Below are positions 11,211 to 22,535 of a stretch of 64,000 nt of DNA, one piece after another (within the stretch, counting starts at the first letter, position 1; each line of letters opens with the position of its first letter). The notes under the pieces were generated by a model. That model was not told where the DNA came from. It did not search any database and saw only the letters and a list, made by a program, of their open reading frames with translations. Origin of the DNA: Penium margaritaceum. Its lineage: Eukaryota; Streptophyta; Zygnematophyceae; Desmidiales; Peniaceae. Made by a program: the position numbers and the translations under genes. The stretch covers positions 159,651 to 223,650 of the forward strand of contig SZWC01000543.1 of assembly GCA_023375785.1 (NCBI GenBank), given 5' to 3'.

Positions 11211-12535
11211 ATGGCAAGTGCTGGACCGTCCAAGAGTAATAAGGGCAAGGTGGTGACAGCCTCACCACACACCCTCAGCAGAATCCAACTCTTGGAAGCT
11301 GTTGTTGTGAGCACGGTTGCCAAACCAAAGGCAACCATACTGCCGAAGACAACCGACGCCAGCCGCAGCAACACAGGGAAGCGTGCAAAAGCTGGAAATG
11401 TGCTCGACGGGCACGTTAATGCGCATGCTAGAGGAGGATCACCTGGACGGGGACCACGACAAAGATCACGATGCCGATGATGGCGAAGGCAATGAGGATC
11501 ATGATTGTTGCTATCTTCGTGCAACAAAATTGAGCCCATTGCTCAAGAAAGGCAAGATTCTTACTGGATCACCCAAAGTTGCCGACAGCAGCGAGGCTGC
11601 CGACAATAGCGAGGCTGTCGACAACACCGAGCCTGCTGACAGTAGCGAGGCTGCCAACAACAGCAATGCTGCCAAGAGCAGCAAAGGGGTCAAATAGAGC
11701 CACACAGGAAGTTCTCACAAGAACAAGCCAGACAACGTCGTCACAAAAGGCAATCCGCGATGACCATCGAAGGCCTGGTGAGTTGGCTGTCGAGGCGGCG
11801 GGCGGACTCAAGATCACTAGGAACGGTGGAGGTGCGGCACCAACCGAAGGAGTAGGGGCGGATCCCCCATCCTATGATGTGGCCGTAATGGGGCAGACAG
11901 ACGCCCACTATAGCATCATCGCTAACAACTACCTCCTTTAGAAGGTGGGACTCCTTGGAGGCCTGTACGCAAAGAGTACTCTCATACAGTTGATAAAGGT
12001 GTATGGATAACGCAAGGTCATGGAGGCTATCACCGATACGATGACAACATCAGAGCTTAAGTTCGCATTGGCCAACCTACTGGCGCGTGTCGGGCAGAGC
12101 ATCATGGTCCTTGACCGCGATTGCTAGCTCCAGCGCTTGGCCACTCATGAGGCAAGCCGCTGATGCGACAACCTTGACAAGGTGTTTTAGACCAAAACCT
12201 AGGTGCGGACCCAGCAACAATCGTAGCATGCTGCATGTGCTGATGCCACCGTCGGTGGTAATGAGGACTTGCCTACCTTGACGAATTTGGGGCCAGTCAT
12301 GAACACCACCTTCCTCCATAGTGTGGAGATCTTCCAGAAAAGTGTGAAGCTCACCAACTGGTTGAATCACGTGGAGCACATTCTACGCGTCCACAAGGCT
12401 GTAGTTAGTCAGTGGGGCAACTTTGCCATGACGCATCTTGAAGACGAGCTCCTCAAGCATGTTTCACTGCTAGTGTCACACGAGGCAGTGCCATTTTGTA
12501 CTACAATTGACCCAAAACCACTGTTTTCACCATAA
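11211..12535 (+). pseudogene. Unrecognised gag-like open frames
   Basis: Several plus-strand frames (11211-11480, 11317-11697, 11579-11941, 12269-12535) follow each other. They are low-complexity, charged and Ala/Ser-rich at first. Later parts are more protein-like (an Asn-rich AHYSIIANN, then FLHSVEIFQKSVKL and WLNHVEHIL). The last piece is vaguely like the helical Gag of LTR elements, but no zinc knuckle, protease or pol follows. I do not assign a function; a decayed retroelement gag is my best guess. Confidence 0.3.
11581..11689 (+). repeat. 18-bp minisatellite, about six units
   Basis: Units of the form GCCGACAGCAGCGAGGCT repeat head to tail with drift. In the plus frame each encodes a six-residue unit such as ADSSEA. 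Unit length is a multiple of three. Confidence 0.8.
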
Positions 12536-12906
12536 CTCTGCACACAAGCATCCAAATGATGCACCATCTCAGCCTAGAGCCAAACCATCTTGAGCCAGAT
12601 GCTACGCTAGTACACATGCATGGGTGTGGCATAGGAAGGTGGATACTCAAACCAAAGATATGCAAACCAGGCCACTGGCCAGTCCACGAAGAAAATTCTA
12701 CAAGTTGTAGAAAAATACGAAACATCACCCAGAGCACTATGGCACGTCTCCAGCAACCTGGTGCACCAAACGAGGCTCCAGTGCTAGTAACGTCTCCATC
12801 CGGGATTGTCACGGGCATGGAAACAACTGACTAGTCATAGTAAAATGTACACACAGTCACGGATACCACCTGGTGCAACACTACCACATGACCCAATGGT
12901 ACACAT
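12536..12906. other. Intergenic stretch, no gene seen
   Basis: Short frames only. Holds the left flank (CACAT) of the family C LTR element. Confidence 0.4.
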
Positions 12907-13539
12907 TGTTGGAAAGGAGGATTCCGACAAGAGTTATCCCATTCTCAATAACGGTTCCGGTCTGAGACCGTACCATCTTGACTTAGTGGCTTTTTTTTCA
13001 AACTAGCCGCTGGGCTCCAAACTTCAAGACATCCCCTAATAGTGTGACACATCTCACCTGCGTCCGGCTAGGGGGGAAAGAAGTCGTTGCTTTTTTTGTC
13101 ATGTTCTACCTGTGTATTACCAAGAATGTTCATTCCCTCAAGTTTAACCCAGAACAGTCTATTCCATCCTATTTGCCTTTGGTTCTGCGGCTTTGCCACT
13201 GTGCCTTCGCTCTACTTGCTCCTCGCTCTCACTTCCATCACCATCGACACTCATCGCCCGCTGGTGCCAACTCTTTGCTCTGTCACTCTTGTTCCTTTGC
13301 TCATTTCTTCTCAAGCTCACTCCTCATCCCATCAACCCTGCATGCTTTTCTCCAAATTTCTCTCATTGGTGACCTTTCCACCTCACTGCTCTACCTTAGT
13401 CCATAAATCTCCTATTCAAACTCTCTGGCTAGCTCTTTACACTCCTTTGTGCTTCCGTCAGCATTTCCATGTCTGTCCAATCCCTCTACTTCTACCTATT
13501 TCTGCCGTCACTTTCACCGCTTCCTCCTTTCTTCTGACA
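12907..13539 (+). repeat. Family C 5' LTR
   Basis: It runs from TGTTGGAAAGGAGG to TTCTGACA, 633 bp. It is collinear with sequence from 18354, sharing ATCCCATTCTCAATAACGGT, GACATCCCCTAATA and TTTAACCCA. A primer-binding site lies immediately downstream. Confidence 0.85.
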
Positions 13540-13554
13540 TAGTATCAGAGCGCC
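13540..13554 (+). other. Primer-binding site of family C element
   Basis: TAGTATCAGAGCGCC abuts the LTR end. TGGTATCAGAGC is the usual copia site complementary to initiator methionine tRNA, so this is one change from canonical in the core. Confidence 0.75.
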
Positions 13555-13631
13555 AGGAAACATTGCCTGGTCGTTCCTAGCCACGTCATCACTTCCTCAC
13601 TTCAATCGCCACCTGCTGCCACCCAGCCAAA

Positions 13632-14660
13632 TGCCTATCGCTGCTGCTGCTCCGCACCTTCCAGCTTCATCTACAGCTGACATCAGCAGCATCGCTCTGA
13701 CAACTCTGCAAGCTTTCAAGGCTCTCATGGCTGAGACAAAGCCCTGCATTCACTCATACACCCGTGGCAACATCGAGCTCCTCTTCACCGCCAGAAGTCA
13801 GCAATAGTTCCGAAGCGCTCTCTTCCACCATCTTTGAAAGCTTCCTACTTCCGTCAAAGCTTCCTACTTCTTTAACCCTCTTGCTCTTGTCAAGTCATGT
13901 TTCCCCATTAACCTCTTCTTTGGCAGCTCTCACAAAGACTCATTTGTACTCTCCTAACCGCTGTTTCCGACGGCCTTTGTGGCCACGTGGCAAGGTCACA
14001 TCACCATCGCTGCCTCCATCCCCACAATGCCTTCACTTGTCTGGGTTCCTCCAGCTGCCGCATCCACCACAATTAGCTCCATCAACTTCTTCAAAATCAC
14101 CATCATCATCCACTGCCTTCTCCTCCTCCGCTTTATATCATCTTCTCAAACTGCCTTCTCGCGCTGCTCCCTCTGTTTGCAGCAGCAGAAGTGTGTCATC
14201 TGGGGACAGGATATCTGTCACCACCGGTCTTCCTTCTCATGTCTTGATCCAACTGGGGAACAAGTAGTCTCTCTCCTGATCTCCTCTAAAGATTCTAATT
14301 CTTTCGAACCATCACTGCTGCAGCAACATTCCTCTTAATATTGGGATATCGGACACCACCAGTCTTTGTGCCCGTCAGTCTTGGGCTAGATAGGGACACA
14401 AGCTGTCACTCTCCTGAATGCAAGAGGACCTATCTGCCTCCTCAGCATCTACAACCTTTTCCTCCTTCTACGCATCTCCTTTGCTTTACCCTTCTGCCAA
14501 ATCCTTCTCCTCACCAGCATCAACTCCTCAGCCTCATCGCATCATCTTCCTCCCCTCCGTTGCCGCAGCTACTTCATCAGCCTGAGCTCCTTCTCCTCCG
14601 CATCTTCACTCTCCTGCATCCTTTTCTTCTTCAGCATCTGCCAGAGTTGATTTCGTAGCT
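13632..14660 (+). pseudogene. Family C internal Ser/Pro-rich frames (gag-like?)
   Basis: An ATG at 13632 opens a frame rich in Ala and Ser (starting MPIAAAAPHL, then ALMAETKPC). Further plus frames to 14658 are strongly Ser/Pro/Leu-rich. The position just after the primer site is where gag belongs. No zinc knuckle or other domain is seen. Fossil. Confidence 0.4.
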
Positions 14661-15567
14661 TGTAGGAGGCCGACTACAATGACATTGGTACCGCGAGAGG
14701 CATCAAGGCTACCTTGATGTGGTGTAGAAGGCCAGGGGGCACCCGGGACCATCTGAACCCGTTTTTTCCCACGAGCCCAAGTACCCACCGAGGAGACGTC
14801 TTGCACCGAGAATATTGCAAGTTCAGTTCCCAGAGCGACACTCTGTTTTCCATGCACGCATTCTGCCAAAAACACATTTGATGGAACACTTCATGACAGC
14901 TGGCATGAATCAGACTAATTCAACCAATGATGTCCACGCATCGTCGGTTGCACTTTGACATGCTTGATTATGTGGCACAGCTTGCTGTCATCCTGAGCCG
15001 CCATGGCAATGGCCAATGGTATGCGTAACCTCAGACTTGAGAATATCCGCATGAGCCAATATTTTGGTCTAAAAAAAAGGTTTTGATAATTTTTTTGAAC
15101 ATCTTTTGTAATATAAATGACACGTAATTCCACACGTTTGGTGGATACATCTGGTATATGTCCGACTGTAGAAAGTCGAGGAAATATGTTGTTCATGTAC
15201 ATTTCTAGTACATTGTGACATTGTGTCAAGTATATTTATTTGAGTGTTGAGTCTTTAAAACCAATCGTATGGCATGGTTTGAATGATCGAATGTGCGGAG
15301 ATGGCAGGATGTACCAGTTGCGAATGACATGTCGCTCGACCGTCGAGGGACATGTCGCTCGATGGCGTCGAGCCTCAACGCCATCGCGCAAAAATTGATT
15401 GTGATTGAGCCACACCTCTCTGCGTCCGACACAAGTAAGACTCGCACCGCCATCAGCGCAAGTCTTGCACCGCATGGAAGTAACAAATCTCCCCCCTGTT
15501 CCGTGACGAACCCAACACATAGGCACACCGGCATTTGAGGCCGGTGCACCAGTGCGTTCTTCCCACC
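14661..15567. other. Family C interior or hAT flank, no gene seen
   Basis: Nothing recognised. A 14-bp direct repeat, GACATGTCGCTCGA, occurs at 15326-15339 and 15349-15362. This stretch may be 5' flank of the hAT element that follows. Confidence 0.4.
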
Positions 15568-16800
15568 ATGGCGTCTTCTCAGCCCAGTTCCAACACCTGC
15601 TAAAACCGAGCCTCCATCGCAGGTTCCAGTCCCACGGTAGCTGTTGTGTCCGCTGTATCGGCGCAATTTGATGCCCAAAAGTGGAATCCACCAAAGAAAC
15701 GGGTGTTCACTGGTGATTTCCTCACCAAGGAGCTGTCCAAGCACTGCAAACCAAAGCCAACAAGCAGCAAAAAGGCGGGATTTGTTTGTGGCTTGAGCGC
15801 CAAGAGGGTGAGCAGGATGTGTGACCGCATCCGCGGCCACTTTGCTTGCAACAACCCAAATGTGGGGAAGTGTCCCCATCCTCCGCCAACATGCAGGGAC
15901 TCGCTGGGCATGGAGCATTTCCACCACCGCCGGCAGGATGGCAGCCATACAGCGTGAAGCTGTACAAGGGAGAGGGCACCAAATGGGGGACAAAGGACAA
16001 ACCCGTACCGTGGCTCAAGCTGTGGGAGGCCGAGGAGAAATCAGCCCAAGCAGCAAACGGGGGATTGACGCTGCAGCATTACTCCAGTGATGATGATGGC
16101 GGGGACACGGCAGGTACGAGCAGGCCAGCAGCCACAACAAGACTTGAGGGTGAGATACCTCTCTTTGAAATCAACAAAGCCGCCTCTTTCCGACAATCCA
16201 CCGTGGTGGAGCACTCTGACAGGAAGAACAGTGTGAACAACCAGCTGAACATCGTGAAACTCATGTGCATCGCTGCTTTACCCATCTCCTTCTGTGGAGA
16301 GCCACCACTCATGGATGTCATCAAGTCAGGGAAGAAGACAACACCCAGCTTTAGGTTGCCAGCCAGAGGCACATTGGTGGATGACTTGCTCCCAAAACTG
16401 GATGCAGAGCTTGCCAAGCTAGATGCACCTTTGAAGCAGGGATGGTCAACATATGGCACCATTCTAGCAGTTGACGAGTTGTCTAATAGGCAGATCAGGC
16501 CAATTTACAATGCCATGGCAGTCAATGCCATGGGCTTGGTCCACCTGTCCTCTCGTGATGCCAGTGGTCTGACCAGTGATGCAGACCACACTGCCGCTAT
16601 GATAGAGGCAGCAATTGAAGCAGTGGGTGAGAACAAGGTTGTTTCAGTGATATGTGACAATGCTTCAATGAATGAGAAGGCATTCGACCAGCTGCGGGTG
16701 AAGTACCCGGAATTATTTTTCCAAGGTTGTTGTGCTCGCAACATTGACCTGATCATGAAGCATGCTGGCAAGACTGCATGAGATGCTGGGATCATCATCT
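15568..16800 (+). pseudogene. hAT transposase, DUF659 type, truncated copy 1
   Basis: This is the N-terminal half of a hAT transposase. The ATG at 15568 is shared with the second copy at 38126 (both begin MAS, Ser/Pro-rich), and a stop lies about 12 codons in. A conserved block follows (TGDFLTKELSKHC). A BED-finger-like segment (RMCDRIRGHF, then C and PHPP) lies near 15815-15890. A long frame at 15846-16781 (311 codons) carries the DUF659 domain: AVDELSNRQIRPI, NAMAVNAMG, LSSRDASG, and VICDNASMNEKAF, which contains the second catalytic Asp. Homology to copy 2 stops near 16800, so the rest of the catalytic region and the dimerisation domain are absent. It lies inside the family C element. Confidence 0.85.
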
Positions 16801-16814
16801 TCATCATGTTTTGA

Positions 16815-17420
16815 ACACAAGCAGCGCACGTGGTTTTTTCCCAACACCCATTTCATCATCAATCTGCCGCTTCATCATCATCATCCACTCGGCACAAGGA
16901 TCCACCTGGTCAAACCTCCAATCTCGCGGAAACCTGCACCCACATCAATTCTCCTCCGCACCGCATGTGGCTTGCTCCTGCACCCATAATCTATCATCAT
17001 CTGCCTTCAGCATATGTGGCCAGCACAAGGATGTGCACGCGTCATCTACCCACTTTGCAGCAGCCTACACCCACTCCGGCAGCAAATTTCTCACGGTGCG
17101 TTGGCCTCTACCTTCCTCCTGCTGCATTCTACCCCTAGACTCAGAAACACACGTGGTTTCATCCCTGCATCCACAATTCATCATCGGTCTGTCATCTGCC
17201 TTCATCATTAGCATCTTCAGCATTTGTGGCCAGCACAAGGACCTGCAGAAGCTAGCTGTCCATGTCACAGCAGCCTGCACCCACGCAGGCAGACAATTTC
17301 TCTGGCGCATCGGCTTCTGCCTTCCCGTTTCTGGATTCTACTCTCTATAATCATCAAAGCTTGTGGTCTGTTCCTACATCTACACTTCATCATCCATCCA
17401 CTCTCGGTCCTTCATTGATA
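16815..17420 (+). repeat. Direct repeats of about 210 bp, roughly three units
   Basis: The phrase TGTGGCCAGCACAAGG recurs at about 17015 and 17225. A CAGCAGCCT(A/G)CACCCAC block follows both, and a CTTCATCATC-type block precedes the units. A weaker third copy lies at about 16815-16920. In one plus frame the units encode Pro/Ser-rich QQPxPTxAxNFS motifs, suggesting a repeat-bearing gag-like protein of the family C element. Confidence 0.65.
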
Positions 17421-18342
17421 CCCTCTCAACGTCAGCAGCCAGAATTCACAATTGATTCCATGATCTACTCAAAGGCAGTCAACTGATTGTATCAACAACA
17501 ATGGCCAAACCTTGGGAAAATTTCCCAACCCTTGATGAAGATGGACGCAACATCTACAGTTGGTCTCACACAATACTGACCGTCACCAGCAGCATCTTCA
17601 TCAATGAATGTTTTGTTTTGGACTTCCTTCTTGGTGCATACGAATATCAGCGCACCCCACGTCAACCCCCTCATCTCTACCATGCAACCTTCCTGCTTGT
17701 TTGGGGACATCTCTTCAAACTTGTCGATGTGTGCTCTCACCATCTACGACAGCATGCAAGGTGCGGACCACAACTCTGCTTCAATCTACAGAAATAGGCA
17801 TGGAAATGATGCTGGGTCAAACTCATGTGCCAAGTCAATCCTTGCATTACTCCCTTCTCAACAGAGCTCAGGGACAGACCATTTCCTAGCATTGATCTTG
17901 TAGAGGAAGACAATGAAGAAGAAGAAGAGGAAGAACAGGCCTTGGAGTGCCCTGCAGCTCCTCCACCTCTCCCTGCAATATGATCCCCAGGACACGCTGC
18001 AGAAATTTGCTACAAGAAGAAAAGAAAGATTGCAGAGTGGCAAACTCTCATCTACACCTGTCTCTACCCAGAGCTCATTTGTGGATTTGTGATCACAAAT
18101 TCCCTCCTCGACAGACCCAGTTATCCCAGCAAGAAATTCTCCCCTGTTCAGCTACCAGAGAAACAGGAAAACCTCAATCAAGGAATCAGATCTCGGCTCC
18201 GCCCTTTCATGAACCAAAGCCTTCACCCTCTCCTCTCGGCTCATCTTGATGATCTAGGATCCATGTGGAAGGGTCTCCTTGAATACTGCCATGGACAACT
18301 TCCAGCTTACTAGGAGAAGTATTGCTACTATCTCTTTTTGGC
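17421..18342 (+). pseudogene. Family C internal 3' frames, unrecognised
   Basis: Plus frames follow each other here, including one with an acidic run encoded near 17905-17940 (EEDNEEEEEEE) and a Pro-rich stretch after it. A further frame at 18089-18313 ends just before the polypurine tract. No conserved domain recognised. Fossil. Confidence 0.35.
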
Positions 18343-18353
18343 CTCAGGGGGGT
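18343..18353 (+). other. Polypurine tract of family C element
   Basis: CTCAGGGGGGT sits immediately 5' of the second TGTTGGAAA. Confidence 0.65.
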
Positions 18354-18745
18354 TGTTGGAAAATAGGACTCCGAAAAGAGTCATCCCATTCTCAATAACG
18401 GTTCAGTCCCGAGACCATACCAACGTGACTTAACGGCTCTTCCGTCAAACTAACTGTTGGGTAACAAATGCTGAGACATCCCCTAATAATGTGACACGTG
18501 TCACCCACGTGCAGCTAGCGGAAAAGAAGCCATTGCTTATTATTTGTCCTGTTCTGCCGGTATGTTACTGAGGATGTTCATTCCCTTGAGTTTAACCCAA
18601 GACAGTCTATTCCATCCTGTTCTCCTTCGGTTCCGCGGCTTCACCGCCGTGTCTTTGCTCTGCTTGCTCCTTGCTCTCCCTTATACTGCAATCCGCTCTC
18701 ATCTCTCGCTCGCGCAAGCTCTTCCCTCCGTCACTCTCGTTGAAC
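18354..18745 (+). repeat. Family C 3' LTR, recognisable part
   Basis: It starts TGTTGGAAAATAGGA and stays collinear with the 5' LTR to about 18745, where an unrelated minus-strand relic begins. Confidence 0.8.
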
Positions 18746-18987
18746 TGTGCAAGGAGGTTAACGGCAAAGGCAATTATGGGCCTAGGAGTTATTGCCAGGT
18801 ACATGAGCGAGCCGATGACTCGCAGGTACAAGGTTATGTCCAGAGGGTCCTCGAGCTGTGCTGGATCATCCAAATTTAAAGAATCATGTCCGTCTAGTGT
18901 GATGAACGTAGAGGCAGAGGGCACAGCTCTGAGAAGATCGGCAATCCCAGGATGTGAGCATAGTGTACCTAAAGGTCTTTCTGCCAC
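18746..18987 (-). pseudogene. Copia reverse transcriptase end, separate lineage
   Basis: A minus-strand frame contains YLRVIGSLMYLAITPRPIIAF, where copia families have a Y-x4-GSLMYLA-TRPDIA block between reverse transcriptase and RNase H. It differs from the corresponding blocks of families A, B and D here. No flanking LTR is identified; it is a lone fragment. Confidence 0.65.
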
Positions 18988-19242
18988 CTTTCAACCTCGA
19001 AGGCCACTCCAAGCCTCCCTGACCATTAATTCTGGCCGTCATTTGTACTGGTATTGCAAGAGCCATCACTTGAAACAAGCCAGCTGCCACCAAACCTTGA
19101 AAATCCATCTCCCTCAAACGGATTCTGAATCGAGTTCTGTGAAGGGCTACAGAACCAAAAATTCATTCTCCATGCAATTGTTATGCCTGATAAGTTTGTC
19201 AAGAAACCCACTGTGGTCAAATTTGGCACCCTAAGTCCATCG
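18945..19242 (-). repeat. Family B 3' LTR, partial
   Basis: The reverse complement matches the first ~300 bp of the LTR at 37324. Shared blocks include GAAGGCC, TCTCCCTCAAAC and a GGCACCCTAAGTCCATCG end. Homology fades near 18945. Confidence 0.75.
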
Positions 19243-22200
19243 TTCTCCCACATTACGAGAATAAGAATTACACAAGTCCACATTATGCCCTGAGGAGCTG
19301 AAGATGATGTGCAGCCAGCAACTTGGTCACAAAATCTGGAAGCATCACGCTTGATGGGTAGACCTTGATTTGCACCACCTCCTTTTCCACGAGATTGCGG
19401 ACGAGTGGTAGCACAGGTCAATGTGCTAGGTGTGGGCGTGGAACTCTGTGTTCATTGTGAGTGTAATACCGCTCTTGTTGTCACAATAGATAGTTGTTGA
19501 AATTGTCTGCTAATCCCCAAGACTTGGCCGTAGCTCACACATCCACACTGCTTCCTTTGCTGCTTTAGTCAAAGCGATGTACTCTACCTCAGTGGAGGAG
19601 GGAGCCACACACTCCTACTTCTTGCTCTTCCAGCATATTGCTGCTCCTCAAAGCAAAAACACAAAACCACTGGTCAATCTCCTTCTGTCCAGATTTATGC
19701 CACAGTAAACATCACTCTAGATGATTAGGATGGTGTTTTTGTTGCCGTTAAAGGTGAGGCTAAGGCTGCCACTTCTGTTGAGGTAGCGCAGTATGCGCTT
19801 GACCACCTCCAAATGTGGCACACCTGGGTTGTCGTAGAACTTGCTCATTACGCCCATTATTTGGCTAATGTTGAGGTGCATGCCGACGGCTGCATACATG
19901 AGTCTCCTGACTGCTGCTTGGCATTGTACCACGCCCATGCAGTTTCTATGTTGCTTGCCGTGAGGAGCCTGCATGATTCTAAGCTTTGCTCCCACTTGCA
20001 GCGGTTTTGCCACCTTCCGTGCACCTCCCATATTGAAGCGCTTAATAATGTCTTTCACATAAGTGCTCTACAACAACTCCAAGGTCTGCTACTACCAATC
20101 ACGCTTCACCTGGAGACCCAGGTAGTAGCTCAGCTCTCCCATGTCCTTCATGGAAAACCTGGCTGCAAAGGACTGCTAAGAATCTCCGAGGGGAGACTCT
20201 GAGTCAGAGGCGATAAGCAAGTCATCAACATATAGCAGGATGATGACGTGGCTTGTGTCGTGTATGCGCCCATAGACTGCATGGTCTACCTCGCTACGGA
20301 CAAAACTAAGGCAAGGCAGCTGCTCATCAATCTTGTGGTACAATGCACGTGGCGCTTGTTTCAGGTCGTAGAGTGCCTTCACAAGCTTGCACACATGATC
20401 CTCTTGCCCTTCCACCACCTACCGCTCTGGATGCTCCATGTACATGTCCTCAAGGTCACCTTTTAAACACGCACACGTCACATCCATCTGGTCTGCTTCC
20501 TAGTCCATGGCAGCAGCAAGAGCAAGGATTGCAAGGATGGAGGGGAACTTCACAACGGGTACAAATGTCTCTTTGTAATCCACACCCTTAGTCTGTGCAT
20601 ACCCCTTTGCAACCAGCCGTTCTTTGTATCTTCCACGCTTACGTCATAAGATCCACCTCTAGCTGATCACCCGGTTGCCACGTGGAGTTTCCTTGAGGGT
20701 CCAGGTCTCGTTCTTCATGAGTGCCTTTTACTCCTTTTCTGCTGTGACGCGCCAATCTGCTGCATCGACACTGCGCACGGCTTTGCTGAATATCATTGGG
20801 TTATCGGCAATGGTGAGGAAGAGGAGCTCGAGGTCAGAAGACTCCTATGAAGATGAAAATGTGCACAGGTTCAGTAGCTCCTCCAGTGGCCTCCATTTGC
20901 TTGTGAGGTGCTCAGATGGCCACAACAGCTCCATATGACCATCTGAACAATGGTTGAAGTGTGACGACCTCCGTGGCACCTGTTGCTGCTTGCTCGACTG
21001 TTCCTCCTTGTCTGCTTTGGTTGCTGCCTTCTTCGCCTCCTCAGCTCCCTCTGCTACCCTATCACCACTACCGTGCGCTTGCTCTTTTTCAACTGCGGGC
21101 TCTTCAGCTTCAATAGGGCTCCATGTTTGGTCCTTTACGTCCTCCTTGAATACCACGTTGCGGTTGCGAACAATCTTGCATGCGGCGAGCTTATACAGCA
21201 GGGTCTGATGGTGTCGTAGTTGAGGAAGGTAACCTTCACACCCTTGGCATCCAGCTTGTTCCAGTTAGCTATAGAAAATATGGACAAATGCGTTGCACCC
21301 AAAAACCTTAAGGTGTGTGACAGTAGGCTTGCATCCCTTCAATGCCTCCTCCGGCATCATCTGTGGCACAATACGTGTGAGTCTCTAGTTTTTCAAGTAC
21401 ACGACGGTGTTGACTGCCTCGGCCCAGAATGTTGGCGGGAGCTCAGTATCCTTGAGCATGTTGCAAACATGCTCCATGAGTGTGCTGTTGGCATAATCAG
21501 CCACGCCATTCAGCTGTTGTGTTGCGGGTGGTGTTACCTCATGTCGGATTCCGCGGTTCATGAGGAAGTCGCAAAAGTCATCGGAGAGGTACTCCTATCC
21601 ACCATCGATGCAAAGCACCTTCAGGCGCCTGCTACTCTCATTCAATTTGGTGCCTTGAATTCATAAAAAATGCTCATCCTTCCCGGCGACAAAGAAAAAC
21701 CATAGCTTGCAACTTGTCATCAATAAACATGAGAAAGTACAGCTAGCATGACAAGGATTGTGATGGCATGGGATCAGACACGTCATAGTGCACAAGAGAG
21801 AGAAGCTCAGCTGCGGCCTTCCCTTCCATAGACAATGGAGAGCGGGCTTGCTTCCCTTCAATGCAACTCTTGTGGGCCGATGCACTGGGCTAATTCACCT
21901 CCTTTAGTTGCAGGTTGCACACCATCTTCTGGATGGAGATGATTGCGCCAAAGCCGAGGTGTCCAAGCTGGCGATGCCAGAGGCCGATGTAGTTGTCTCC
22001 CACTCTTGCACCTACTGCTACGGCATCTCCTTTCTCCCATGCGACAAACAGACGGTAGAGGCCACCACTGTTGTGCACCTTTGCAAGCACCTGGCCCGCA
22101 TGTGTTGAGATCGTGCACCCACCATTCTCAAAGCGGACCTGCAGGACTTGGAAAATGAGAGAGGAAACAGAGAGGAGGTTAGCTGACAGTCTCGAAACAT

Positions 22201-22500
22201 TGAGCACCTCCTTCACACGACATTCCATGTGCTTCCCCTAGACAGAAGCACAAAAACCTCCTCACCCTTTCCCCTGCTGTCTGCACATGATCGTCACTCA
22301 TGTATTCTCAGCAAGGTTCAATAGTGGTGGAGACAATAAACCACTCCCGGTGACAGGTCATGTGCCGAGTGGCTCCCGAATTCATGATCGAGAACAAAGC
22401 AGTGTTGGTAGAGATGTGCAGCACCTGGATAGTGCTCACAAATCCACTCTCCCAATCAGCAGCGTTTGCGGAGGCGTCAGATTGTTTTCCCACTTCCACC
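19243..22500 (-). pseudogene. Family B copia pol remains (protease to RNase H)
   Basis: Minus-strand order is as follows. The protease-like NSGATRHM lies near 22380. GAG-pre-integrase (GLWHRQLGHLGFGAIIS) is near 21930-22010. Integrase spans about 21150-21840, with a plus-side acidic linker around 21000-21100. Reverse transcriptase (LYDLKQAPRA, LLYVDDLLIASDS) spans about 19760-20760. RNase H, with an STEVEYIAL-type block, is near 19560-19600. Fossil. Confidence 0.82.
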
Positions 22501-22535
22501 CTAGTCACAAGGTCTGTCGTTTTCTTCCACCATTT

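Larger units (their letters stand above)
12907..18745 (+). mobile_element. Family C LTR element without visible pol (broken)
   Basis: Two related LTRs (12907-13539, and from 18354) bracket about 4.8 kb. A primer-binding site follows the first and a polypurine tract precedes the second, so this is a true LTR retrotransposon. No reverse transcriptase, integrase or RNase H is recognisable inside. Instead there are Ser/Pro-rich frames, internal direct repeats and a hAT transposase relic. It fits a large non-autonomous (LARD-like) copia-type element; decay beyond recognition is the alternative. LTRs differ by about 19% over the first 165 bp by eye. The 3' LTR runs into an unrelated relic near 18745. 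Confidence 0.7.

Noticed and set aside
13540-18350. Ser/Pro-rich frames in family C as secreted host proteins
   Set aside because: Low complexity, and they lie between matched LTRs with primer site and polypurine tract. No signal peptide followed by a domain.
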